Shown: piece after piece, positions 16,060 through 23,999 of the stretch
How positions within the stretch are numbered: position 1 is the first letter of the stretch
Layout: each line of letters opens with the position of its first letter
Assembly (NCBI GenBank): GCA_964436765.1
Contig: CAYTEH010000001.1
Coordinates: 1 to 64,000, forward strand
Direction: 5' to 3'
DNA length: 64,000 nt
Source of the DNA: CAYTEH01 sp964436765
Lineage (GTDB): Bacteria > Patescibacteriota > Gracilibacteria > Peribacterales > Peribacteraceae
Notes under the pieces: model-generated
Databases searched by the model: none
What the model was told of the DNA's origin: nothing
Seen by the model: the letters and a program-made list of their open reading frames with translations, nothing else
Program-made: the position numbers and the translations under genes

Positions 16060-18525
16060 ATGGAAGCCCCGTCACTCCCCTTTGCGACCATGACGGACGA
16101 CGAAGTGACGTCGTCTCTCAGGAAGTATTCGATCGGATTGACGGTGGACGAAGCGCGCAAGATCGAGTCGTTCTTGGGACGGGCACCCACTGTGGTCGAG
16201 GCCGTCATCTGGGGAATCCAGGGAAGCGAGCATTGCAGCTACAAGTCGTCGCGCAGGTTTTTGAAGATGTTCCCGACCAGCGGACGGAACGTGATTCTGG
16301 GACCCGGTGAGGACAGCGGCATCGTCGCGGTCACCGACGGTCCGGCGGGGAAACGCTGGGGCATCGTCGTCTCGCACGAATCGCACAATCACCCCTCGCA
16401 GGTCGTTCCCTTTGAGGGGGCAGCGACCGGCGTCGGCGGCACGGTGCGTGATGTTGCCTGCATGGGCGCGCGCGTCATCGGTTGCATGGATCTGCTTCGT
16501 CTTGGGGACCTGGAGAAGCCAGCGTCCCGGGCCATTGCCAAGGAAGTCATCCGGGGCATCGGAGGCTATGGGAACCCGCTGGGTGTTCCGAACCTGGGCG
16601 GGGACACGGTGTTTGATCCGGCGTACGACAGCAACTGTCTCGTGAACGCGATTGCCATTGGCATGGTTCGCGAGGACGAAATCATCCACAGTTTTGTGCC
16701 GGAGGAGGCGGCTCGGGAAGGCTACGACATCATCCTCGTGGGCAAGCCTACGGACCGCAGCGGTTTCGGAGGTGCCGCGTTCGCGAGCGTGATCATGGAA
16801 GAGGAAAAAAAGGAGCAGAACACGGGGGCGGTCCAGGAGCCGAACCCGTTTCTGGAGCGCCATTTGCTGGTCTCGACCTATGCGCTCTTCGATTGGATCA
16901 TCGCAAACGGCGCACTTCCGAAGGTGAGCTTTAAGGATCTTGGGGCAGGTGGAGTCGTGTGCAGCAGCGTCGAGCAGGTCGCAAGCCGCGGGTACGGCGC
17001 CGACGTCGACTTGGGGAAGGTGCATGTGTCGATCAAGGGCCTTCCGTCCGAGGTCATTGCCTGTGCCGAGACGCAGGAGCGTTTCTGCTGGATGTGCCAC
17101 CCGTCGCTCACGGCCCAAATCCTCAAGCATTACAACGAAGATTGGAAGCTGCCGGAGATCGCGGAGGGCGCCCGCGCGAGCGTCATCGGCAGGGTCAACG
17201 GTAGCGGGCGCTTCAGGCTGACCCATAACGGCGTCGTCGTCTGCGACGCGAAATCCAAAGACATCACCGAAGGCCTGCAGTACGTGCGGCCCACCGCTAA
17301 GCCAGACATGCCCCGGTCGGAGCCGCAGATCCGCAGAAGCGGCGAGCGTCTGCAGATGCATAACGGGTTCACCACCAAAATCAAAGACGTCTTCATCCAG
17401 ATGCTGCGCCATCCAAATCACGGTTCCAAGAAAGCCGTTATCAACGGCTTCGATAAGACGGTCATCGGTAACTCGCTCATCGAAGCAGGCGAAGCCGATG
17501 CCTCGGTGATCACGCCGTTCCGGGATCTCGACAGCTACCTGCCGGGAGGCACGCATCCGGGGTGGAGCGATCCATCCATTGCACACCTGGGCGTTGCGTT
17601 TGCCGGAGACGGCAATCCCCGGTACGGAAAGATTTCGGCATATTTGCAGGGCGCCAACGCGGCGGTGGAATCCATCTGCAACGTCGTCGCCGTGGGCGCG
17701 GTGCCCCGGGCGCTTACCGACTGCCTCAATTACGGCAATCCCGAAGTTCCCGCCCAGCTCGGCGCGCTGGAGCAGGGGGTCAAGGGCATCGCCGACGCAT
17801 GCCGTGCTCTGCCGGTGGATGGCGAACCGGTGCCTGTGATCTCCGGTAACGTCAGTCTCTATAACAGCGTCCCCGACGGCTCTGCCATTCCCCCCAGCGC
17901 AATCGTCTGCTGTATCGGGGTCCTGCCCGATGCGCGTAAGGCGGTCACCATGCAGCTCAAGAAAGCCGGGTCGGCTCTGATCGTCCTCGGCGCACGGCAC
18001 AATGAATGCGGCGGCTCCGCGTACTACGAAGTGCTGGAGAAAGTCTCTTCTGCGGGGCGCGACGCGCTGATAGGTGCCAATGTGCCCGTGCCCGACTATG
18101 CGGCCGTCCTAGCGAACATCCGGCTTGTGTTACAGCTGGCGGACGAAGGCACCTTGCTCGCGTGCCATGATATTTCTGACGGGGGCCTTGCACTTGCCCT
18201 GCTCGAGATGACCCTCCCCTGCCGTAAGATGGGCGGGAGGCTCGGCGTATCAGCGGACGTCGCGGCCTTTGCGAGTGATCTTCCCTACGACGTGCTGCTC
18301 TTTTCGCAGACGCAGGGTTTCGTGCTGGAGGTGTCGCAAGACGAGGTCGCGTCGGTGCTGGAGAAGGCGTCGGCGCTGCGGTGTACCGCCGCGGTCATCG
18401 GTATGGTCACCGATGACAGCAGGTTCACGCTGCGCGGAAACGGAGATGTGCTCGTCCAGGAAACACTCGAGGCGCTCCGCACGCATTATGAGGACGGTCC
18501 GGCGCAGGCGCTTGCTGGACGATAG
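16060..18525 (+). CDS. purL: Phosphoribosylformylglycinamidine synthase, PurL subunit
   Basis: PurL converts FGAR, ATP and ammonia from glutamine to FGAM in de novo purine synthesis. The protein has 821 aa, longer than typical small PurL (about 740). Recognisable blocks are SEHCSYKSSRRFLK, VVSHESHNHPSQVVPFEGAATGVGGTVRD, FKDLGAGGV and CHDISDGGLALALLEM. The amidotransferase partner PurQ is encoded about 15 kb away (33277-34527) rather than adjacent. TATTGT (16048-16053) lies 6 nt before the ATG, a leaderless layout. De novo purine synthesis is missing from many CPR genomes, so this lineage seems less reduced in that pathway. Confidence 0.96.
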   Translation: MEAPSLPFATMTDDEVTSSLRKYSIGLTVDEARKIESFLGRAPTVVEAVIWGIQGSEHCSYKSSRRFLKMFPTSGRNVILGPGEDSGIVAVTDGPAGKRWGIVVSHESHNHPSQVVPFEGAATGVGGTVRDVACMGARVIGCMDLLRLGDLEKPASRAIAKEVIRGIGGYGNPLGVPNLGGDTVFDPAYDSNCLVNAIAIGMVREDEIIHSFVPEEAAREGYDIILVGKPTDRSGFGGAAFASVIMEEEKKEQNTGAVQEPNPFLERHLLVSTYALFDWIIANGALPKVSFKDLGAGGVVCSSVEQVASRGYGADVDLGKVHVSIKGLPSEVIACAETQERFCWMCHPSLTAQILKHYNEDWKLPEIAEGARASVIGRVNGSGRFRLTHNGVVVCDAKSKDITEGLQYVRPTAKPDMPRSEPQIRRSGERLQMHNGFTTKIKDVFIQMLRHPNHGSKKAVINGFDKTVIGNSLIEAGEADASVITPFRDLDSYLPGGTHPGWSDPSIAHLGVAFAGDGNPRYGKISAYLQGANAAVESICNVVAVGAVPRALTDCLNYGNPEVPAQLGALEQGVKGIADACRALPVDGEPVPVISGNVSLYNSVPDGSAIPPSAIVCCIGVLPDARKAVTMQLKKAGSALIVLGARHNECGGSAYYEVLEKVSSAGRDALIGANVPVPDYAAVLANIRLVLQLADEGTLLACHDISDGGLALALLEMTLPCRKMGGRLGVSADVAAFASDLPYDVLLFSQTQGFVLEVSQDEVASVLEKASALRCTAAVIGMVTDDSRFTLRGNGDVLVQETLEALRTHYEDGPAQALAGR

Positions 18526-18579
18526 TAGCGGCGACCGCGCAATTGCTCTCCTCTGTGACGACAGCGACACTGGAGCCCT

Positions 18580-19839
18580 ATGCCGAATGCTTCCATTGTG
18601 AAACACGTACTGTCTGCTTCCATCCTGTCTGCGGGTTTCCTGCTTCTTGCCACTCCGGCCGTTGCGGCAAATCCGACAATTCTCATCGAGCAGAAAAGCG
18701 AGATCGAGGCCGCGGGGGTCTGGACCATATCGATGCCCAATCAGGTGACGGCGGAGCGCAGCGACATCACGCTGGCAATGCCCGATTCACAGCCAGGCAG
18801 GTACACGTTGTTTGTGGTGCCTCCGGAGGGCACGAGCACGACGATAGAATTGTACGAGAACGACGCGCTCATGCAGTCCGTCGGTCATCCGCAGGTGTCG
18901 TTCAATGCGGCGGAGGATACCCGGATTCGCATTGTGATTTCCTTCACTCTCGAGAACTTCGGAAAAGTTGGAGTCAACAGCCTGCCGGCCGGCATACCCT
19001 TCCTGCTCACCGGGCCCGATGGCATGAGCAAAAGGGGCCTGACGCCCCAGAGCTTCGAGCGCATGCCGGTGGGGTCCTACAGCGTCCAATACAAGCCTGA
19101 GGGATGCCCACTGCCGCCGGGAAAGTCAGACGTGCTGGAGAAAGACAAGGGCGTCTATTTCTCGTTTACACTCAAATGCGAATCTTTCGTTCCCGTCGAG
19201 GACAAGTCAAAGAGCGAGCACGTTCAGGCAATGGTCGATGGCGAGCAGGTCACATACACCGATGTTCCCGGCGATTCCTGGTACGGCCCGTACGTTGCCA
19301 CGGTCTCCGACCGCGGCATTCTCACCGGATACCGCGATGACCGCGGCAAGTTGATCGGGCTGTTCGGTCCTCAAAACTCCGTCACCGTCGCCGAGTTGTC
19401 GAAGATCGTCCACCAGCTCGCTGGCATCGATGAGCACGCGGTCGGGGCTTCTCCACGCAACCGGACCGCGCTCGGCAAATGGTTCACATCGTATGTCGCA
19501 TCCGCGGAGGAGCTCGGGTGGTCGATTTTCCAGAACGATCAAGCCGATCTCCTGCGGCCGGCGACGCGCGGCGAGGTATTGGTGACGCTGCTGCAGGCGC
19601 TCGATGTGCCGTTGTCCTGGCCCAAGGGCGAGCTGTTCACCGACGTCACGCGCCGCACGCCATTCGCACACGCCATCGAAACGGCGGCAGCGGCGGGTAT
19701 CGTTGCGGGCAGCACAGGCCCCGATGGCTCGCCTGACGGCTTCTTTCATCCTACGGACCCCGTGACGCGCGCAGAAATGGCCAAAATCGTCATCATCGTT
19801 CAGGAGAAGTACAAGAAGAAACTTGAAGGTCAAAAGTAG
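18580..19839 (+). CDS. Secreted SLH-domain protein
   Basis: This 419-aa protein has a signal peptide (about residues 1-29, cleavage near AVAA). A beta-rich N-terminal domain of unknown family is followed by SLH-type repeats in the C-terminal half. These read DVPGDSWYGPYVATVSDRGILTGYRD, a degenerate middle copy around KWFTSYVASAEELGW, and FTDVTRRTPFAHAIETAAAAGIV..., ending in PTDPVTRAEMAKIVII. SLH domains usually hold proteins to secondary cell-wall polymers in an S-layer. A GACACT hexamer ends 8 nt before the ATG. The gene lies 54 bp after purL, probably on its own promoter. Confidence 0.85.
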   Translation: MPNASIVKHVLSASILSAGFLLLATPAVAANPTILIEQKSEIEAAGVWTISMPNQVTAERSDITLAMPDSQPGRYTLFVVPPEGTSTTIELYENDALMQSVGHPQVSFNAAEDTRIRIVISFTLENFGKVGVNSLPAGIPFLLTGPDGMSKRGLTPQSFERMPVGSYSVQYKPEGCPLPPGKSDVLEKDKGVYFSFTLKCESFVPVEDKSKSEHVQAMVDGEQVTYTDVPGDSWYGPYVATVSDRGILTGYRDDRGKLIGLFGPQNSVTVAELSKIVHQLAGIDEHAVGASPRNRTALGKWFTSYVASAEELGWSIFQNDQADLLRPATRGEVLVTLLQALDVPLSWPKGELFTDVTRRTPFAHAIETAAAAGIVAGSTGPDGSPDGFFHPTDPVTRAEMAKIVIIVQEKYKKKLEGQK

Positions 19840-19873
19840 AAGGTCAAAATTTGATCTTCAGTCTTCGATCTTG
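19822..19873. repeat. AT-rich inverted repeat at a convergent junction
   Basis: TTGAAGGTCAAAAGTAGAAG on the left faces TTTGATCTTCAGTCTTCGAT on the right. The arms are built of short AAGGTC/GATCTT steps. The left arm includes the last codons of the SLH gene. It may serve as a bidirectional terminator for the SLH gene and murC. Confidence 0.5.
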
Positions 19874-21151
19874 TTATTTGCCTGCAAGCTTGCCTGCAAG
19901 GTTTGTGATGTCCCCCGCCCCCAGGCACACGATCACGTCATTCCCTATGACGGTTGAATCGATCAGCGCCTCGGCGGTTTTCAGAGATCCTCCTGCGACA
20001 GCGTTCACGTTGCTGGCCGCAGCGATGTCTTTGATGAATGCGGGCATGTCGACCTTCGCGGTCTCGATGTCTTTGCGCGCTTCGTACACGTCGCTGACGA
20101 TCAGGAGCCCCGCGTCCGCGAATGCCCCGAGGAAATCATCGTACAGCTTGAGGGTGCGATCGTGCGTGTGGGGCTGGAAGACGCAGACGAGACGCTTCGG
20201 CCCGTACCTTTCCTTCAGGGCGGCGAGCGTCGCGCGGATTTCGGCGGGATGGTGCGCGTAGTCGTCGATTACCGGGATCGTATTCTTGTACCGGCCTTTC
20301 TCTTCCATCCGTCGCCAGCTGCCTGCGTACCCGGAGACCGCCGCGGTCGCTTCCTTTCGGGGAATGGCAAGAACATCTGCCAGTGCCAGAACGAGCTGAG
20401 CGTTCTGACGCATGTGGAGTCCGGGAGTCTTCAGCTCGATCAATTCGAACGCATCGGCATCGACGGTCTTTTTGCCAGAAGCGTCGGCAATCGCTTTACA
20501 GTCGGGATCCTTCAAGTGCGTGATGAGGGTACCGTCATCCGGGAGCCGTGCGATGAATGCAGAGAATGAGGATCGGTACTCCTCAACAGACGCGTAGTAG
20601 TCGAAGTGGTCGCCGTCGACATTGGTCATCAGGATCATCGAGGGCGAATAGAACGAGAACGATTTCCGGTACTCACACGCTTCCAGCAGAAACAGGTCGC
20701 TCTTCCCCTGCCTCCAGTTACGGCCGTCCAGTTCCCGGAGCTTGGTGCCGACCACAACCGTCGGATCCTTGCCGGTGTCCATGAGGAGCCGTGCAGCCAT
20801 TGCGGTGGTCGAGGATTTCCCATGCGTGCCGCACACGGCGATCACCGTGTGGTTTTTAGAGAGTTCCCCCAGCGCCTGCGGGTACGACATCTGCATAATC
20901 CCCCGTCTTTGCGCCTCCGTTCGTTCGGGCGCGTCCGCTGGGATGGCCTCGGAATACACAAGCAGATCGCAGGCCTCCGGAATCGCCTTGCCGCTCTGGT
21001 CGGTACTCACGGCAATACCCTGGGACTGCAGATCATCGAGCAGTGCGCTCCACGAGCGGTCGCTGCCGCTCACATCGTGCCCGGCGTTCCTCTGCAGCGA
21101 CGCGTATGCCGAGAGGCCGATGCCGCCGATCCCGGAGCAGAAGATTTTCAT
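19874..21151 (-). CDS. murC: UDP-N-acetylmuramate--L-alanine ligase
   Basis: MurC adds L-alanine to UDP-MurNAc, the first peptide step of peptidoglycan synthesis. The protein has 425 aa. The N-terminal Rossmann-like motif is CSGIGGIGLSAYAS, the ATP loop is VIAVCGTHGKSSTTAM, and the central block includes LMTNVDGDHFDYY. The C-terminal block is PVIDDYAHHPAEI with VCVFQPHTHDR. I set the start at 21151, where family sequence begins (MKIFCSG); the frame is open to 21244 but enters an inverted repeat there. It is somewhat shorter than E. coli MurC (491 aa). It is divergent from the FtsB-like gene. Confidence 0.94.
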   Translation of the reverse strand: MKIFCSGIGGIGLSAYASLQRNAGHDVSGSDRSWSALLDDLQSQGIAVSTDQSGKAIPEACDLLVYSEAIPADAPERTEAQRRGIMQMSYPQALGELSKNHTVIAVCGTHGKSSTTAMAARLLMDTGKDPTVVVGTKLRELDGRNWRQGKSDLFLLEACEYRKSFSFYSPSMILMTNVDGDHFDYYASVEEYRSSFSAFIARLPDDGTLITHLKDPDCKAIADASGKKTVDADAFELIELKTPGLHMRQNAQLVLALADVLAIPRKEATAAVSGYAGSWRRMEEKGRYKNTIPVIDDYAHHPAEIRATLAALKERYGPKRLVCVFQPHTHDRTLKLYDDFLGAFADAGLLIVSDVYEARKDIETAKVDMPAFIKDIAAASNVNAVAGGSLKTAEALIDSTVIGNDVIVCLGAGDITNLAGKLAGK

Positions 21152-21158
21152 AGAGTAG

Positions 21159-21260
21159 TAGAGTAATAGAATATTAGAATATTGGGAACGTGACTCAGCG
21201 TTTTTGGACGCTTTTCCTGACTCCCCAATATTCCAATACTCCAATATTCCATTATCCTAG
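21159..21260. repeat. AT-rich short-period inverted repeat between murC and the FtsB-like gene
   Basis: The left arm AGTAATAGAATATTAGAATA with TTGGGA faces the right arm TCCCCAATATTCCAATACTC and CAATATTCCATTAT. Between them sits a small AGCGT/ACGCT hairpin followed by TTTT. The arms repeat an AATATTCC-like unit. The right end overlaps the TATCCT box of the downstream gene, so the element could influence both divergent promoters. Confidence 0.55.
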
Positions 21261-21264
21261 TCTG

Positions 21265-21711
21265 GTGTCCTACCAGAACCTTGAACCTGTCTCCAAACAG
21301 CTGACGATCGTCGTCGGTCTCACCGTCGTGGGGTTCATGGCGTTCGGCCTTGCGCTCTCGTTTTACAGGAACATTCTCTTCGAAGAAACGCTCCAGGCCA
21401 TCGGGCGGGAAAACATGAAAATTGAAGACCAGATCCAGCGCAGCCGGGAGCAGATAGACTATTATCAGTCGGCACAGTACAAGGATAAGTACGCGAAGGA
21501 GAGCCTTGGCCGTCTGAATCCCGGCGAGAAAATCATCATCATTCAAGAATCCTCCGGCGACCCTGCCATCGCTTCCGGCAGCACACTTGCCTCCGACGAG
21601 CACCGTGAAGCCGTCTATCAGGAGCACCTGCGCGACATCCCCGTGTACCTGCATTGGGAATTGTATCTGTTTGAGCGGGACAGGATTGAGCAGCTCAAAA
21701 GAGGACTCTGA
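21265..21711 (+). CDS. FtsB/DivIC-like septum formation protein
   Basis: This 148-aa protein has one membrane helix (about residues 12-34, LTIVVGLTVVGFMAFGLALS). A coiled-coil-like stretch follows (ETLQAIGRENMKIEDQIQRSR) and then a short extracytoplasmic tail. This is the layout of FtsB/FtsL/DivIC divisome linkers, though sequence alone does not separate them. I chose the GTG at 21265 because TATCCT (21253-21258) ends 6 nt before it; the longer frame to 21190 runs through the inverted repeat. It is unlinked to the rsmH-ftsL pair at 54 kb. Confidence 0.72.
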   Translation: MSYQNLEPVSKQLTIVVGLTVVGFMAFGLALSFYRNILFEETLQAIGRENMKIEDQIQRSREQIDYYQSAQYKDKYAKESLGRLNPGEKIIIIQESSGDPAIASGSTLASDEHREAVYQEHLRDIPVYLHWELYLFERDRIEQLKRGL

Positions 21712-21836
21712 TTTTCCTATTCAACAACAATTCCGAAGGCAGGCTGCAAATAGTCCTTCGTCTCGCCCGCCTCCGGCGGACTCGCTCAGGACATCAAAAA
21801 ATCGCTCCTCGCCTTCGGCTGCGGGCGCTTCTTTGA

Positions 21837-21913
<77 letters not shown>

Positions 21914-21984
21914 TCGAGATTTCGAGTTTGAAGCATAAATCTTCCACTTGCAAGCAAGAAAGAAATCTGTAGAATTCCTTGGCT

Positions 21985-22266
21985 ATGGCACATAAGAAAG
22001 CTGGTGGGTCAACAATGAACGGGCGCGACAGCGTCGCGAAGCGCCGTGGAGTAAAGCGCTTCGGCGGTCAGGCCGTGAACTCGGGAGAGGTCATCATCCG
22101 CCAGAAGGGCTACTGGTACTTCCCCGGCAAGAACACGCACGTGGGGAAGGACTGGACCATCCACGCGTCCATCGACGGCGTCGTTACGTTTGCACAAAAG
22201 CGCCGCATGAAGTTCGACGGCAACCGCGAGCGCTGCACGGTGGTGAACGTGGTTCCTGCCAAATAA
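21985..22266 (+). CDS. rpmA: Ribosomal protein L27
   Basis: L27 sits near the peptidyl-transferase centre, with its N-terminus reaching the tRNA ends. The protein has 93 aa starting MAHKKAGGST, so there is no N-terminal pro-sequence of the Firmicutes type. NGRDSVAKRRGVKRFGGQ and GKNTHVGKDWTIHA are family blocks. The ATG at 21985 follows TAGAAT (21970-21975) by 9 nt, giving at most a 2-3 nt leader. The usual partner rplU (L21) is not adjacent. Confidence 0.97.
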   Translation: MAHKKAGGSTMNGRDSVAKRRGVKRFGGQAVNSGEVIIRQKGYWYFPGKNTHVGKDWTIHASIDGVVTFAQKRRMKFDGNRERCTVVNVVPAK

Positions 22267-22307
22267 GTCTCTGGCAACGGAGCTAGTGCTGCCTTTATAC
22301 TTTCGTC

Positions 22308-23006
22308 ATGTCCGAAACAGGAAACATCGACGTCGGCATGCCCAGCGAAGGCGGTTCGGGAGCTCCCGAGCAGCTGAGTGAGGCCGCGAAGGCACGGTTT
22401 GCGGCTGCCGGTGCAGCCATGGCGCAGATCCAGCGCGAGGAAAAGCGGAGCAAGAAGAGGGATGCACGCGTGGCACGCGCCATCATCCAGTTTTTGAACG
22501 ACGACAAGTACGCGCATCTCTTCATTCTGATCTCGCGCCTTGTCGCTCGCGACTGCCCGTCGGTGTTCATTCTCGCAGTCCTCTCGCTCATCAATGATGA
22601 AAGTGCGACTGTGGTGCAGGAGTACCTGCAGGAGATGGGGCAGAAAACTTCCAAGGAAACGGTCGATGAAGAAATGCAGATCGTCCCGGGCGGGTCCGAT
22701 GCCAACCGCACGCTCGTGGAATGGATCACCCGCATGCAGATGGTGATGTCGCTGGAGCCCGAGAAAATCCTGGTGAAGCTGATGGTAGACGAAACCAATA
22801 TCGACGGAACTGTCCTGCAGTTAACCACGTTCGTATTGCAGGAGTTCTTCCGTTCCAAGGCAGGCGGCGGCAAAGAGATTCCGTTCGATAGTCTCCAGAC
22901 ACTCAGTATCAGCATCCTCCAGACGGTCTTCGAGCCGTTTCTGGATCTTATCGACAAGAAGCTTCTGCAGAAGCCGGGTGAAGATGACGATGACGACGAT
23001 GATTAA
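22308..23006 (+). CDS. Hypothetical helical protein with acidic tail
   Basis: This 232-aa protein has no signal peptide. A charged helical segment (residues 30-60) leads into a hydrophobic helical core (about 60-215). The end is a run of Asp residues. I recognise no family; it may be lineage-specific. TATACT (22296-22301) ends exactly 6 nt before the ATG, one of the clearest leaderless starts here. It follows rpmA by 41 bp but has its own promoter. Confidence 0.8.
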   Translation: MSETGNIDVGMPSEGGSGAPEQLSEAAKARFAAAGAAMAQIQREEKRSKKRDARVARAIIQFLNDDKYAHLFILISRLVARDCPSVFILAVLSLINDESATVVQEYLQEMGQKTSKETVDEEMQIVPGGSDANRTLVEWITRMQMVMSLEPEKILVKLMVDETNIDGTVLQLTTFVLQEFFRSKAGGGKEIPFDSLQTLSISILQTVFEPFLDLIDKKLLQKPGEDDDDDDD

Positions 23007-23007
23007 T

Positions 23008-23589
23008 TCACACCAGGGGCGATTCGATATCGCCCTGGGTCGCGTTTGAAGAGAAGCAAAAATCCTGCAGCGGCGTCTGCTTTACTCCCTTAATTTCCGC
23101 GTAGAGCCGGATGCGGTCTACGGCGATGTCGCACGCGGCGTCCCCGATCAGCTTCATAATCTTCTTTTTATGTACGGCGAACCGCTGCGGATGCTTGATG
23201 CGCGCCACCGTGATGTGCGGCTGAAACGGCTCGAGGGACGGCCAGGGACATCGCTTCTTCAGGCGGGCGAGATCATCGCTGAACGGGACACCGAGGTAGA
23301 GGACCCGGTCTTCGCCTCGTGATCCGAAGGTCGATATTCCCTCTGCCTTGAGGATAAACGGCGTAGATGCATCGGCGATCTGTTTGCACTTGGGTATGAC
23401 CTGGTAGTACTCGATTTCCATCAACTCCTTCCAGAATTGTATCGTCAAATGCGGTGACTCCGGGTTCTGGAACCGCAGGATGTCGTCGAATGAGCTCAGT
23501 CGATGCTGCAATTCCTGAAAAGCCCATTTGGCTCTGTGCTCCAGCGGGACAGCGACGAAGACAGAATGCAGGGGGAAGCGGTTGTCCAT
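23008..23589 (-). CDS. thpR: RNA 2',3'-cyclic phosphodiesterase (2'-5' RNA ligase family)
   Basis: ThpR-type proteins belong to the 2H phosphoesterase fold and act on 2',3'-cyclic or 2'-5' RNA ends. This one has 193 aa with both catalytic HxT motifs, HLTIQF near residue 46 and HITVAR in the second half, plus the N-terminal SVFVAVPL strand. The start is at 23589, where TACGAT ends 8 nt upstream. The frame is open to 23613, but that would overlap the divergent gene's promoter. The two divergent genes have 29 bp between start codons. Confidence 0.85.
   Translation of the reverse strand: MDNRFPLHSVFVAVPLEHRAKWAFQELQHRLSSFDDILRFQNPESPHLTIQFWKELMEIEYYQVIPKCKQIADASTPFILKAEGISTFGSRGEDRVLYLGVPFSDDLARLKKRCPWPSLEPFQPHITVARIKHPQRFAVHKKKIMKLIGDAACDIAVDRIRLYAEIKGVKQTPLQDFCFSSNATQGDIESPLV
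23013..23038. terminator. Hairpin at the convergent junction of two genes
   Basis: CCAGG-G-GCGAT pairs with ATCGC-CCTGG, with one bulged G and a 5-base loop. It lies at the junction between the Asp-tailed gene and thpR, inside the last codons of thpR. It lacks a T-run, so its role as a terminator is only possible. Confidence 0.35.
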
Positions 23590-23618
23590 GGAAAGGCATC
23601 GTACTACACTCACGCACT

Positions 23619-23999
23619 ATGGCTCCAAAAAACCCTGCATCGAGACCGGCCGACGTGCCTGCGACGCCGCTTGCCAACAAATTCTTTTCCAGAGTGCGTG
23701 ATAGCGACCCGGCTACACTGAGCGCTATTGTTCGGGTTGCAGACAACTTTCGGGCACTTGTGGAGGGATGGATCCGCCTGAGCAATGTAGGGGTGATTCC
23801 TACTGACACACCGGCAGCAGGAAGCGAGGTCCTTCAGAAACTCCGATCGGCTATATCATTGGATGCCATCATGGACTTTCCAAAACTCCAAAAAAAGGAT
23901 GCCAAAATGAAGCACAGGGAAAATATCGATGCTTGGCAAAAGGAGACTGCTGCAGATATTGAGCTCATTTTCGCGAAATTTGTTCCGAAAAATGACTAA
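23619..23999 (+). CDS. Hypothetical small protein
   Basis: This 126-aa soluble protein starts MAPKNPASRPADVPATPL and has helical, Lys-rich content near the C-terminus (FPKLQKKDAKMKHRENIDAW). I recognise no family. TACACT (23605-23610) lies 8 nt before the ATG, in a divergent promoter shared with thpR. The last 4 bases overlap the end of lepA on the opposite strand. Confidence 0.7.
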   Translation: MAPKNPASRPADVPATPLANKFFSRVRDSDPATLSAIVRVADNFRALVEGWIRLSNVGVIPTDTPAAGSEVLQKLRSAISLDAIMDFPKLQKKDAKMKHRENIDAWQKETAADIELIFAKFVPKND